The position numbers and the translations under genes are program-made. From Psychromonas marina (GTDB taxonomy: Bacteria; Pseudomonadota; Gammaproteobacteria; Enterobacterales; Psychromonadaceae), in NCBI RefSeq assembly GCF_030161115.1, contig NZ_BSPQ01000013.1:124001-188000 (forward strand): a stretch of DNA of 64,000 nt, in the 5' to 3' direction. Shown here in pieces: positions 16,475 to 25,302 of the stretch. Position 1 is the first letter of the stretch. Every line of letters starts with the position of its first letter. The notes under the pieces were generated by a model. The model worked only from the letters and a program-made list of their open reading frames with translations. It was not told where the DNA came from and ran no database searches.

Positions 16475-17371
16475 ATGTGGCAAATTATTGGTTCGGGTGC
16501 AATTGGCTGTTTATGGGCGGCTAATTTATTAAAAACCGGCCAACAGGTACATCTGGTAAGCAGAACAAAAATGCTGACAACCGCATTACAATACCAAAAT
16601 TTGCAGGGTCACAAGGAAGTATATGCTTGCTCAAACTCAACCACATTAGTTAAACAAAATGGTCCGATTTTAGTTTGTGTTAAAGCACCACAAGTAAAAC
16701 AAGCCTTACTGCAACAGCGTAAAAACATTTCTGATGATCACGTTATTATTCTGATGCATAACGGTATGGGCAGTGCAGAGCAGGTGGCAGAGGTTTTTCC
16801 TAACAACCCTATTATTTGTGCAACAACGGCAAATGCCAGTTTGGTTAACGGCCCCTTAAACATTACTCAAACGGGGTTAGGTATAACCTACTTAGGCGCG
16901 TTTAATCGACCAGCACAGCGTTATTCAGATTTAGCAATGACACTCAACAATGCCTTAGGTAACAGTCATTGGTGTGAAGATATACAACAAAAACTGTGGT
17001 TAAAGCTGATCATCAACATCGCTATAAACCCACTTACCGCAATCCACCAAGTTAATAATGGCAAATTGATTCATGCCCCATTTCAAGAGCAGATAAAAAC
17101 AATCATTGATGAAGCGATGCCCGTTTTAGATGAACTGAAACTCGAGTTTGGTCGTGATGAATTATTACAGACCATTAATAAAGTGATTAATGCAACAGCA
17201 GTAAATTATTCTTCAATGAATCGTGACATCCATTTTCAACGTGCAACTGAAAACGACTACATTAGTGGCTACCTAATAAAAAAGGCGTCACAATATAATA
17301 TTGAAACGCCTTTCATAACATCACTATATGAGCAGGTTAAAGTGTTGGAGAGTCGCTCACTAATTCAGTGA
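16475..17371 (+). CDS. panE: 2-dehydropantoate 2-reductase (ketopantoate reductase)
   Basis: NADPH-dependent reductase of the pantothenate/CoA pathway, 298 residues. The N-terminal Rossmann motif is IIGSGAIGCLWAANLL. VCVKAPQVKQAL and ILMHNGMGSAEQV follow, and the C-terminal catalytic helix carries KLWLKLIINIAINPLTAIH, with the conserved lysine and asparagine, then the conserved SSMNRDI segment. It shares a promoter region with the divergent yajQ operon, as in many gammaproteobacteria. Its last 35 bases overlap the convergent lipoprotein gene (17337-18326). Confidence 0.93.
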   Translation: MWQIIGSGAIGCLWAANLLKTGQQVHLVSRTKMLTTALQYQNLQGHKEVYACSNSTTLVKQNGPILVCVKAPQVKQALLQQRKNISDDHVIILMHNGMGSAEQVAEVFPNNPIICATTANASLVNGPLNITQTGLGITYLGAFNRPAQRYSDLAMTLNNALGNSHWCEDIQQKLWLKLIINIAINPLTAIHQVNNGKLIHAPFQEQIKTIIDEAMPVLDELKLEFGRDELLQTINKVINATAVNYSSMNRDIHFQRATENDYISGYLIKKASQYNIETPFITSLYEQVKVLESRSLIQ

Positions 17372-18326
17372 GGTAAAGCGTGATTTTAGCATTGATACTG
17401 TCTTGCAAGCGCAAGGTAAGTAGCTCTTTTTGTTTTGCTGAGACTTTTACTGGCCAGCGCTTACGGCTAATCACTTGCCCATTTTCTGAAATTGAAAGTT
17501 CATAACTACCACGTAACCAATACCAATCTTGTAGTAAAGTGGGTTCAGTAATATCGACATCTGCGCTCACTTCGATGTTTGCATTGTCAACGACCGTCAC
17601 CCCTAATTGTGCCAAACCCGATTGCACTGTTTTAGTATGTTTTTCGCTATCTACTTTGACAGCAACCTGCATTGACGCCAATTTTTTTGCTATCAGCTGC
17701 TCTATTTTTCTACTAGAGATATCAGTAGGTACCCCCGACGCACTAACTTGTTTAAGCTGTAAGTTTGCCATTTGACGTGTTAATTGCTCATCTCGTGCTG
17801 AACGCAGCGCATTGAGTGAAGCAATGCTATTAGGTGCAGTATTTAAGCTGTAATCAATATATTCTGCAGTTGAATTATCTAGATCAATAATAGACTCATT
17901 GATGCTTAGTGCAGCTGTTCGCTTTCCTAATACAGCTAATGCGTAATATTCACCTGACGGGCTTAACCAACTCTCTTTAATTTTAACGCCGCTGACCGCT
18001 TGATCGGTTTCAGTTTGAATACTGCGCTGCAGCAATGTCGAACTTTCCATCGTAACACCTAACGCACTTTGTGCTTTTGTCGCTTCGGTAATGGTGTTGG
18101 TTTCAGAGCGAACATCCACATAAAAAATCTCGGCAAGGTTAGCTGTAGCATTTTTACCCGCACGGTCACGTTTCGAAGCTTGACCTACAGCAGTTAAATA
18201 ATCACTTTCTGGATACATAGATTTTGCATCATCTATCCACAAGGGGCGTTCATCTTGAGACGTTGATGCACAAGACATAATAAAAAAACAGCTAAATAAG
18301 TAACATAATAAACGGTAATTCTTCAT
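17337..18326 (-). CDS. LPP20-family lipoprotein
   Basis: A lipoprotein of 329 residues, with signal peptide and lipobox IMSC in the first 20 residues (start at 18326, MKNYRLLCYLFSC). The early region PLWIDDAKSMYPESDYLTAVGQASKRDRAGKNA is the LPP20 signature (D/E-x-Y-L-x-A-x-G then AxxxA). A second half (about 190-300) contains a CsgG/FlgT-like stretch (EVSADVDITEPTLLQDWYW). It belongs to a co-oriented cluster with the COG3014-like gene and lpoB, and overlaps panE tail to tail. Its role in the envelope is unknown. Confidence 0.85.
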   Translation of the reverse strand: MKNYRLLCYLFSCFFIMSCASTSQDERPLWIDDAKSMYPESDYLTAVGQASKRDRAGKNATANLAEIFYVDVRSETNTITEATKAQSALGVTMESSTLLQRSIQTETDQAVSGVKIKESWLSPSGEYYALAVLGKRTAALSINESIIDLDNSTAEYIDYSLNTAPNSIASLNALRSARDEQLTRQMANLQLKQVSASGVPTDISSRKIEQLIAKKLASMQVAVKVDSEKHTKTVQSGLAQLGVTVVDNANIEVSADVDITEPTLLQDWYWLRGSYELSISENGQVISRKRWPVKVSAKQKELLTLRLQDSINAKITLYLTELVSDSPTL

Positions 18327-18359
18327 ATAGACCTCTATCCTTGTCATTATAAATGACGA

Positions 18360-19604
18360 TTATTGCTGATAATGGAAAACGGGTGTTTGTAAACTAGATA
18401 TTAACAGTAAGTTAGTTGAGCCGATGTTTAAGGCTATTTTTTCCTGAGCGGCACTCACGCGATCAACCGTCACCTCGTTATCCGTCGTTTCTAAATAAGC
18501 GAACTGAATAGTCGCCGGTAACATATTCCAACTACGCAGATCTGCAATTTCAGATAAGGCCGTTGCTAAGTTAACTAATGCGCCCAATAACGAATCCTGT
18601 TCATTTGCTTGCGCCACTAACTCATATTTTGCGATCGCACGAGTGGTGGTTAAAAGCAGTATTGAAGGATACTCCTTTGATAAATCTTCACGTACAGCAA
18701 CCTCTAAATTTTCAATCAGCTCAGTGCTGACTTGATTGCTAGCATCGGTGACTTTAGCTCGTGCCATACGGTACTTAGGATTAGGGTAAGCAGGCATTGA
18801 AATACGGATAAGTTGCTCACCATTACCACTAGGCACCAAAATTGATTTTTCAATTTTATTGCTTACCACACTATCAAAGTATAGGCTAAACACTTGACTT
18901 GCATTGTTACTCACCGGCGTAGGATAACCACTGTAGCGTTGTTTATAACTAACATACTGGCCATTGCGATCAACCCTGTAGCTAAGGCGCAATAGCGCTT
19001 GTTGTAAACTAACCGGAACTGATAATTTTCTTTTCTGAATAATCTCTTCGCTATGTTTATAGCTAATTAAGGCGTTGGACTGTTCATCTAGCATTTCATA
19101 AATAATACCAGAAAGCAGATGCGTACTCGCTAACTGACCATTATATGAGCCTTTACTGTATAGTTTTTTCATTGAGACATCAGCTTGTAACATCTCAACA
19201 CGTGCACCATCAATATCGTCATTAAACAGATAACTTAATGCAAGAATATTATGCACCATCACACGATCTGTCGGATAACCACTGTAACTTCTTAAGGTTT
19301 CATTAACCGTCCCTGCTGCTGCATTTTCAGTAATTGAGATCGCCTCTAAGGCCGCCATCTCTTTTTTAGCTTGTGTTAATGACGCGATGGCAGCGGGAAA
19401 ATCGCTGGATAATAACTGTAGTAATCCCACGTTTAAATGAAATTGTGCATAATCTCGCTCAGGAGGCTCTGTCGACTGAAGCTGAGCTAGTACTTGTGTT
19501 GGCGGCTGTTGATGTAAAAGGTTAGCAAGTTGATTACTCTCACGCTGATGCCCCGCGCAGGCCGTAAGTAGAGTAAAAATAGAAGCAAGTATGATTTTTT
19601 TCAT
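18360..19604 (-). CDS. COG3014-type TPR-containing lipoprotein
   Basis: About 414 residues from the ATG at 19604 (MKKIILASIFTLLTAC, lipobox LTAC). The mature N-terminal half is helical with TPR-like spacing (HLNVGLLQLLSSDFPAAIASL, MVHNILALSYLFNDDIDGARVEM). The central region has RQRYSGYPTPV, and the C-terminal region holds LLTTTRAIAKYE and LRSWNMLPATIQFA. It matches my memory of uncharacterised COG3014 proteins found beside LpoB and LPP20-type lipoproteins in Vibrio relatives. It starts 34 bases before the LPP20-like gene. No biochemical function is established. Confidence 0.82.
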   Translation of the reverse strand: MKKIILASIFTLLTACAGHQRESNQLANLLHQQPPTQVLAQLQSTEPPERDYAQFHLNVGLLQLLSSDFPAAIASLTQAKKEMAALEAISITENAAAGTVNETLRSYSGYPTDRVMVHNILALSYLFNDDIDGARVEMLQADVSMKKLYSKGSYNGQLASTHLLSGIIYEMLDEQSNALISYKHSEEIIQKRKLSVPVSLQQALLRLSYRVDRNGQYVSYKQRYSGYPTPVSNNASQVFSLYFDSVVSNKIEKSILVPSGNGEQLIRISMPAYPNPKYRMARAKVTDASNQVSTELIENLEVAVREDLSKEYPSILLLTTTRAIAKYELVAQANEQDSLLGALVNLATALSEIADLRSWNMLPATIQFAYLETTDNEVTVDRVSAAQEKIALNIGSTNLLLISSLQTPVFHYQQ

Positions 19605-19657
19605 GGAAGTCCATTGATAGAAATACAAGTTTATAATGCTTGATCCAAAATCAGATA

Positions 19658-19697
19658 ATAAAAAAGGCGCTAATTATATTCATAAATAGCGCCTTTT
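19658..19697 (-). terminator. Terminator between lpoB and the COG3014-like gene
   Basis: AAAAGGCGCTA (to 19672) and TAGCGCCTTTT (19687-19697) form an 11-bp stem. On the minus strand the second arm ends in a T run. It lies 15 bases past the lpoB stop and before the next gene of the cluster, so it may end or attenuate the lpoB transcript. Confidence 0.82.
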
Positions 19698-19711
19698 AAA
19701 AATAACAGAAC

Positions 19712-20311
19712 TTACTCTCGTAGTTTACTGTTTTTTATTAACTTTTTAATTTTCTTCTGACCAACCCAAACTTTACGGTTATCTTTGATGCTAATTAGCT
19801 CAAGGTTAACTTGGTAAAATCTGACCTGTGTTGTTCCATCTACATCGATAATAGTATTAATTTGCCCTTGCATCATGTAATCAGCGCCATACTCTTGGCC
19901 CATCTCTTTACGAGTATCTTCTGATGCATTAAGATCTTGATCGCCACGCTCTGCACGAATTTCATCACGTGCACCAGAAGCAGCAACAAATTGTACTTCA
20001 CCTGAATTAATCAGTTCACGTTCCATATCTGCAATAAACGTATTGGTATTAATATGCTCATGGCTTAAATTGCGCACTTTACCCACGATAACAGCTGGAT
20101 CTTTACCCTCTGCTTTTACGAAGTTTGAAATCCAAGCGCGTGATAACGAATCTTCAATCATTTCACGGGCAACAAGTTGCGAATCGGTATCATTCCAAGC
20201 ACCGCTTAAATCAACCGTTTCTTGTGAATCGAGACGTTCAACAGAGGTTGAACAAGCGGTCATAAACAGTGTGGTAAATGCAACTAATAAAAAGTGTTGT
20301 TTGATCTTCAT
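19712..20311 (-). CDS. lpoB: Penicillin-binding protein activator LpoB
   Basis: Outer-membrane lipoprotein of 199 residues that in E. coli reaches through the peptidoglycan to activate PBP1B; a PBP1B gene lies at 34663. The signal peptide ends in the lipobox MTAC. The mature globular domain has VDLSGAWNDTDSQLVAREM, VIVGKVRNLSHEHINTNTF, RELINSGEVQFVAASGARDE, GADYMMQGQINTIID and RKVWVGQKKIKKLIK, the typical LpoB/COG3417 blocks. It lies 22 bases downstream of hinT, the same neighbourhood as in E. coli (hinT-ycfL-lpoB), here without YcfL. Confidence 0.92.
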   Translation of the reverse strand: MKIKQHFLLVAFTTLFMTACSTSVERLDSQETVDLSGAWNDTDSQLVAREMIEDSLSRAWISNFVKAEGKDPAVIVGKVRNLSHEHINTNTFIADMERELINSGEVQFVAASGARDEIRAERGDQDLNASEDTRKEMGQEYGADYMMQGQINTIIDVDGTTQVRFYQVNLELISIKDNRKVWVGQKKIKKLIKNSKLRE

Positions 20312-20333
20312 GTAGCTCTCCAGGGGTTGAATA

Positions 20334-20684
20334 TTAAATAGAAACTAACTTTCCTAGACGTTGTCCGCCTAGCAGGTGTAAATGAATGTGATAAACCTCT
20401 TGGCCACCGTCACTATTACAATTCATAATGAGTCGATAACCAGATTCAGCAATACCCTCTTGCTTAGCAAGTTGTTTAGCAACGGTATATAATTTACCAA
20501 CTAACAACTCATCTTCTACTTCAATATCGTTTGCAGTCGCAATTAATTTATTAGGAATGATCAGGATATGTGTTTTAGCTTGTGGTGAAATATCACGAAA
20601 CGCAGTCACATAATCATCTTGATAAAGCATATCCGAGGGGATCTCTTTATTGATAATCTTCCTAAATATTGTCTCTTCCGGCAT
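20334..20684 (-). CDS. hinT: HIT-family purine nucleoside phosphoramidase
   Basis: Histidine-triad hydrolase of 116 residues that cleaves adenosine 5'-monophosphoramidates. The N-terminus [21 protein letters not shown] is typical of HinT. The histidine triad is HIHLHLLGG near the C-terminus, with [16 protein letters not shown] in between. It is in the same orientation as and close to lpoB, as in enterobacteria, and probably starts a short operon. Confidence 0.96.
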   Translation of the reverse strand: MPEETIFRKIINKEIPSDMLYQDDYVTAFRDISPQAKTHILIIPNKLIATANDIEVEDELLVGKLYTVAKQLAKQEGIAESGYRLIMNCNSDGGQEVYHIHLHLLGGQRLGKLVSI

Positions 20685-20775
20685 CTTACTTCCTTACAGT
20701 TAGCTGTTTATTTACAGCATATTCATATTTTAAGTTCATTTAAAAATATACCGTAAATCACTAAAAGTAAACTAG

Positions 20776-21642
20776 TTATAGTTCAACGATAGCACCTTTG
20801 CCAACACCTTCGTAAGCAAAAACCGTCACATTATCGTTACCAACACGCTTTTTGGTTTCTACGCAGATAAAATCAGCGAGCTCTTCAACTGTTGTATCCT
20901 TTGGTAACACTTCTACGCGATGAGCAGGCATCAGCAACTCGAAATAACCTTGCGGAGCATGGTAAGCAGTACACAGTTTTTCAACATCATTGCTTTTGAC
21001 AATAAAAGAAAGGTCTCGTTTATCGACAATATCTTCTTGGCTCACCAAGTAGATATCTTGCCAACGGTTAGCCCAGTCCTGTACTAACGAATGGTTAAAC
21101 TCACCATTTACCAATATATCAAGTTTAGAACGGTGTCCATGCGCAATACGTTGACAATTTCCATCATGCTTTTTAAGGCCATGGGTGTAGTGATAAAAAG
21201 GTGTATCTATCTTTTCACTGCGTAATTTAATCTCAAGTTCACCGACGTTTTTAGGTAACTGTAGTAAAACAATATGTTCAAGGTATGTTTCTAACACCTC
21301 AATTGAGATAGTTTCACTTTCTAATAAACAATATGCTTCCGTTGGGCATTTAAGTTGGATATAGCTATTATCAGCAAGTTTATAATTAACCTGTGTGCGT
21401 TGTGGTTCAATTTCAACAGCACATCTCGATGATGCATGCGGCACGATCAATTTATGATCGACCTCTGTATCTATGATCGCTTTAATCTGTTTTTTAACCA
21501 ATGAGAAATCTAAAATCATCGACATCTCATTTAAGCCACCAGTGAGTATGACATCGACGATATAACTTTCACCAACAAACCCACGTTGTGCATCTAAGTA
21601 GGTTGCATCAATGACAGTAAGGTCACGTACAAATAATTTCAT
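20776..21642 (-). CDS. Double-domain 6-pyruvoyl-tetrahydropterin synthase / QueD-like protein
   Basis: A 288-residue fusion of two T-fold (PTPS/QueD) units. Unit 1 (about 1-145) keeps SMILDFSLVKKQI and the catalytic DH at 62-63, but has VGESY at 23-27 where HGHNY zinc ligands are expected. Unit 2 (about 146-288) keeps H154, Cys163 and HGH at 168-170 (NCQRIAHGHRSKLDI) and the final TTVEELADFICVETKKR, but lacks the DF block. The two units look complementary, so one composite active site is plausible (inference). The gene sits 24 bases downstream of yejK and is probably co-transcribed with it. Whether it works in queuosine, folate or another pterin route is unknown. Confidence 0.82.
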   Translation of the reverse strand: MKLFVRDLTVIDATYLDAQRGFVGESYIVDVILTGGLNEMSMILDFSLVKKQIKAIIDTEVDHKLIVPHASSRCAVEIEPQRTQVNYKLADNSYIQLKCPTEAYCLLESETISIEVLETYLEHIVLLQLPKNVGELEIKLRSEKIDTPFYHYTHGLKKHDGNCQRIAHGHRSKLDILVNGEFNHSLVQDWANRWQDIYLVSQEDIVDKRDLSFIVKSNDVEKLCTAYHAPQGYFELLMPAHRVEVLPKDTTVEELADFICVETKKRVGNDNVTVFAYEGVGKGAIVEL

Positions 21643-21666
21643 CTATTTTTCCTATAAAAGTGTGCT

Positions 21667-22728
21667 TTAAAATGGTGCACTTTCATCATCACTTGCCGTA
21701 GATGAAGACTCATCCGTTGTATCACGTTTTAGTTGTTCTCGTAAATTAGGTGGAATACCGGTAATTGTTAGGGTATCGCTCGCTGCATCATACTGAATAC
21801 GATCACCAAGATGTTTTTGATCAAAGCTGATGCTTACGCCACCGCCTTGTCCTACATATTTAGTTAGCTTACGCATCACACTTCGATCCGCAGGGAAATT
21901 TTGCTCTAATTGATAATCTTCACTCACAAAGTCATAAAAGCTACCTTCCAATTTAGGCGCTTCTTGCATTTGCTCAGAAAGTGTTGCTAACTCAATATCT
22001 TCGCCTTGCTTGAGCTGTTCTTTACAATATTCGAAAGCCACTTCACGTACTTCCTGCTTTTTCTCTACCGGCAACGCTTCTTTTTCGCAAAACTCTTCAA
22101 CCGCTTTCATTAATACTTGGTTCTGTACTTTAGCGTCGAACCCTTCTTGAGCTCCCATGAAGTCCAAGAAGAAATCAGAAACTTGACGCCCTACACGCCC
22201 TTTTATAAACGATAGGTAGCGGTTTGATTCAGGTGAGCGAGATAATAATGTCAGATCAATACGTGTCACTAACTGTATTTTACTGGTTTCAAGATGCTGA
22301 CTATTGGTTAACTCAAGGTTTTCATTGACGCTAATCGATTCATTGTTTTGTAATAATGCAATCAACAGGTAATCACTTGCAGTCCAACTGTATTTACTGA
22401 TCAGTAAAATGCCCTGTTCTGCGAAGTCTTGTTTTTGTAACTCTTCAACCAGACAATCAACGGCGGTTTGCGAGAAACTCACAAAATCCAACTCACCTTT
22501 CATCTCTTGTTGTAAAGCCTGTTGAAAAACCTGCGGTTGACCCGTTTCTTCGCGAAAAGAGGCAAACGCTTTATTGGTTTTACTTTGGTAAGTGCTATGA
22601 ATTTTTGTAAGAAATTGTTCAATAGAAGGAGAAATAGGGAGCTCACCTTCACGTTTTGTACACTCAAGTACGCCTTCCGTGTTGTAATTTAATGAGTGTA
22701 AAATAATATTAGTTGCAGATATATTCAT
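21667..22728 (-). CDS. yejK: Nucleoid-associated protein YejK/NdpA
   Basis: A 353-residue nucleoid-associated protein that binds double-stranded DNA. The N-terminus ATNIILHSLNYNTEGVLEC is a recognisable NdpA opening. SRSPESNRYLSFIKGRVGRQVSDFFLDFMG is the conserved centre, and DRIQYDAASDTLTITGIPPNLREQL the conserved end, followed by a short acidic Ser/Asp tail. It is divergent from yejL-yejM, the same arrangement as in E. coli and Vibrio. Confidence 0.95.
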   Translation of the reverse strand: MNISATNIILHSLNYNTEGVLECTKREGELPISPSIEQFLTKIHSTYQSKTNKAFASFREETGQPQVFQQALQQEMKGELDFVSFSQTAVDCLVEELQKQDFAEQGILLISKYSWTASDYLLIALLQNNESISVNENLELTNSQHLETSKIQLVTRIDLTLLSRSPESNRYLSFIKGRVGRQVSDFFLDFMGAQEGFDAKVQNQVLMKAVEEFCEKEALPVEKKQEVREVAFEYCKEQLKQGEDIELATLSEQMQEAPKLEGSFYDFVSEDYQLEQNFPADRSVMRKLTKYVGQGGGVSISFDQKHLGDRIQYDAASDTLTITGIPPNLREQLKRDTTDESSSTASDDESAPF

Positions 22729-22883
22729 AAGTAGCGCACCAGATTTTTAAGAGAAGAGCGATTATGCCACCAAAGCACGACACAGAAAATCAGTTTTAGA
22801 AATAAAAACTCACTACCTAAGATTGGTATCTCTGGATGACTAATGTATTATAGCTTTTTATTAATAACTACAGACCAAAACTA

Positions 22884-23108
22884 ATGCCAATTATCTCTAA
22901 ATATTCAAACGAAAAAATAGAAAACATCCTTGATGAAGTAATGGAAGTTCTCCATAAAAATGATGTCTCTGTTGACTTAAGCCTGATGGTATTAGGTAAC
23001 AGCTTAACGCATATCATCAATAGTCAGGTACCAACAAATAAACGCCAACAAATTGGTGACAAATTTGTAAAGGCATTTACCGCTTCTATTAATTTAAAAG
23101 ACAAATAA
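22884..23108 (+). CDS. yejL: YejL family protein (UPF0352)
   Basis: A small cytoplasmic protein of 74 residues. PIISKYSNEKIENILDEVMEVLHKN, DLSLMVLGNSLTHIIN and RQQIGDKFVKAFTASI cover the whole family. It lies 5 bases upstream of yejM and is divergent from yejK. Its biochemical role is unknown. Confidence 0.95.
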   Translation: MPIISKYSNEKIENILDEVMEVLHKNDVSVDLSLMVLGNSLTHIINSQVPTNKRQQIGDKFVKAFTASINLKDK

Positions 23109-23113
23109 CTCTT

Positions 23114-24913
23114 ATGGTTGAAACTGGTAATAAATTCCACGATAACGTATCGCGCTTGGTTAACTGGGCGCACTGGTTTACTTTTTTCAACCTGATAATC
23201 GTCTCGTTGATCAGCCTGCGCTATATAAAATACGCAGGTTTATCAGACTCAGGTGTTGGTATCGCTTACCAATTTACGAGTTTGATTGGGCATTATAGTT
23301 TTGTTTGCGCAATGGTTTTTGGTGTGTTGCTTTTCCCACTTGCCTTTGTTGTTCCTTACCAACGCTTATATCGCTTTGTTGCGATACTCATCAGTACGGC
23401 CGCCGTCACTTTTTTAATCGTAGATACACAGATATTTAAACTCTATGAGTTTCACTTAACACCGCTGATTTGGCAGTTTTTACAGCGCCCTGAACAAGTT
23501 GAACAAATTTACTCTATCAATCTACATTATATTTCGATCCCGATTATCTTTACCCTTGAGTTTGTGATCTCCTTTTTTGTATGGCGAAAATGTCGCCAAC
23601 TTCAGGCAAAAAGAATCGGTAAGCCAATCGCTATTTTTCTATTTTCTGTTTTTGTTATCACCCACTTAACGTATATTTGGGCGGATGCAAAACAATATCG
23701 TCCAATCACACAACAGAAATCACTTTACCCACTTTCATACCCAATGACAGCGCGTACTTTTTTAACTAAACAAGGCTGGTTAAGTGAAGATAAACTACAG
23801 CATCGAATTGTTCGCCAACAGGGTGAAAGTAGTAGTTCTCTTAATTATCCTAAACAACCTTTAAGTTACTTTAACGAGCAGCTTGGTTCTCGCACGGATA
23901 AAAACATTGTTGTTATCACCGTGGATGCGCTACGCGCAGATCTACTTAATGACAAAAACATGCCATTAACCAATAAGCTAAGCCAACAAGGCCTTAACTT
24001 TACTGAACATTATAGTGGTGCGAGTAATCGTGCGCAGGGAATATTCAGTCTTTTTTATGGATTGCCGAATCGCTACTGGTCAGATATAACACTCAATTAT
24101 ATCCCACCTGTATTAATGACACGTTTACAAGATAAACATTATCAATTTGGTCTATTTTCAAGTAACGGTTTTATGTCTGAAGAGTTTATTCAAAGTAGTT
24201 TCAGTCACCTTAACCTACCTGAGTTACAGCATTCTTCAATCGACAGTAACAATGAGATCATTACTGAACAATGGCAACAGTGGTTTAAAGAAACCAAGGC
24301 TGTTCAAAACCGTTTTAGTTTTTTATATTATCAACAATCTGGTGATGCGCTAGCACTTGATGACAGTAACTTTAGTCTTGCACAACGAAGTGAGAAGATG
24401 GAACGCTATCAAAGACAAGTGCGTGATATTGATGTACAGATTAACCAGATCGTAGAAACACTTAAGGTGAATAAACAGTTAGAAAACACCATTGTCATCA
24501 TTACGGGGACACACGGTGCTTCCTTTGAAAAGGCGAACTCTGCGCAGGCAGCCATTAATAACGCGCATGTACCATTAGTGGTATTATGGCCAGGGCAAAC
24601 AAGCCGTACGATAACGCGAATGACAAGCCATGTTGATATTGTGCCGACACTGATGGAAGAAGCATTAGGTATACAAAGTAGCGCTGACCAATATAGTATT
24701 GGGCAAAGCCTATTAGACAATTCAGCACGTCCATACTTACTATCTGGCGACCTTAAAAAGTACGTGATCTATGAAAAAGATAAAATAACGCAGTTTGAAA
24801 ATAATGGGGATATTTCTAGTATTAACTGGCAAGGTATTACCCTTAATGAAGAAGATTTTGATATTACTTTATTGATTGATGTGTTGTCACAGTTACGTCG
24901 TTTTCAAAACTAA
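23114..24913 (+). CDS. yejM: YejM/PbgA inner-membrane protein (LPS synthesis control)
   Basis: A 599-residue inner-membrane protein: a DUF3413 membrane part with five hydrophobic segments (about 20-190) and a periplasmic alkaline-phosphatase/sulfatase-fold domain (about 250-560) starting NIVVITVDALRADLL and including GASNRAQGIFSLFYGLPNRYW, ITGTHGASFEKAN and SHVDIVPTLMEEALG. In E. coli YejM (PbgA/LapC) binds LPS and LapB to regulate LpxC turnover, and its hydrolase domain is considered largely non-catalytic. It follows yejL by 5 bases in one operon. A long hairpin lies at 24984-25019. Confidence 0.93.
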   Translation: MVETGNKFHDNVSRLVNWAHWFTFFNLIIVSLISLRYIKYAGLSDSGVGIAYQFTSLIGHYSFVCAMVFGVLLFPLAFVVPYQRLYRFVAILISTAAVTFLIVDTQIFKLYEFHLTPLIWQFLQRPEQVEQIYSINLHYISIPIIFTLEFVISFFVWRKCRQLQAKRIGKPIAIFLFSVFVITHLTYIWADAKQYRPITQQKSLYPLSYPMTARTFLTKQGWLSEDKLQHRIVRQQGESSSSLNYPKQPLSYFNEQLGSRTDKNIVVITVDALRADLLNDKNMPLTNKLSQQGLNFTEHYSGASNRAQGIFSLFYGLPNRYWSDITLNYIPPVLMTRLQDKHYQFGLFSSNGFMSEEFIQSSFSHLNLPELQHSSIDSNNEIITEQWQQWFKETKAVQNRFSFLYYQQSGDALALDDSNFSLAQRSEKMERYQRQVRDIDVQINQIVETLKVNKQLENTIVIITGTHGASFEKANSAQAAINNAHVPLVVLWPGQTSRTITRMTSHVDIVPTLMEEALGIQSSADQYSIGQSLLDNSARPYLLSGDLKKYVIYEKDKITQFENNGDISSINWQGITLNEEDFDITLLIDVLSQLRRFQN

Positions 24914-24983
24914 TTAATAAAAGTGTTACCTGCATACTGTTTTGAGATCAAAGGTTTGCACAGTCCTATTATCCTGTCATTTA

Positions 24984-25019
24984 AGCAGATGCTAATATGA
25001 TTTCTATTATGCATCTGCT
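24984..25019. repeat. Long hairpin downstream of yejM
   Basis: AGCAGATGCTAATA (24984-24997) pairs with a right arm at 25005-25019 across a 7-base loop, with one bulged base. There is no T run, so it is not a classical terminator. It may mark the yejM transcript end or belong to the leader of the next small gene. Confidence 0.5.
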
Positions 25020-25092
25020 CAAGTAGTTGCATAAATAGAAGTATTATTTAGCATAATGAAAGTATGGATAACTTTATCAAAGGACTGTGTCG

Positions 25093-25302
25093 ATGCAAAA
25101 ATTTTTATTAAATTCAGAATCTGAATTAGAAAATAGATTATATACTGCCCATAAGCACCTCAATCAACAAAAGAAGGCCATCTCAGAAAAGATTAATCAA
25201 TATGTAAAAAATGAAAATGCTAATAATGTTCGACTCGCTTTTTATTTACATGTCACCTTGAATCTATGTACAGCCGGCGCTTTATTTTACTTGCTTTATT
25301 AA
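25093..25302 (+). CDS. Small single-pass membrane protein
   Basis: A 69-residue product from the ATG at 25093, preceded by AAAGGA with 8-base spacing; a GTG two codons earlier is less well spaced. The N-terminal 45 residues are polar, helical and Glu/Lys/Asn-rich (ESELENRLYTAHKHLNQQ), followed by one C-terminal hydrophobic helix (LAFYLHVTLNLCTAGALFYLLY). This layout suits a tail-anchored small protein. I recognise no family. It stands alone after yejM. Confidence 0.6.
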   Translation: MQKFLLNSESELENRLYTAHKHLNQQKKAISEKINQYVKNENANNVRLAFYLHVTLNLCTAGALFYLLY

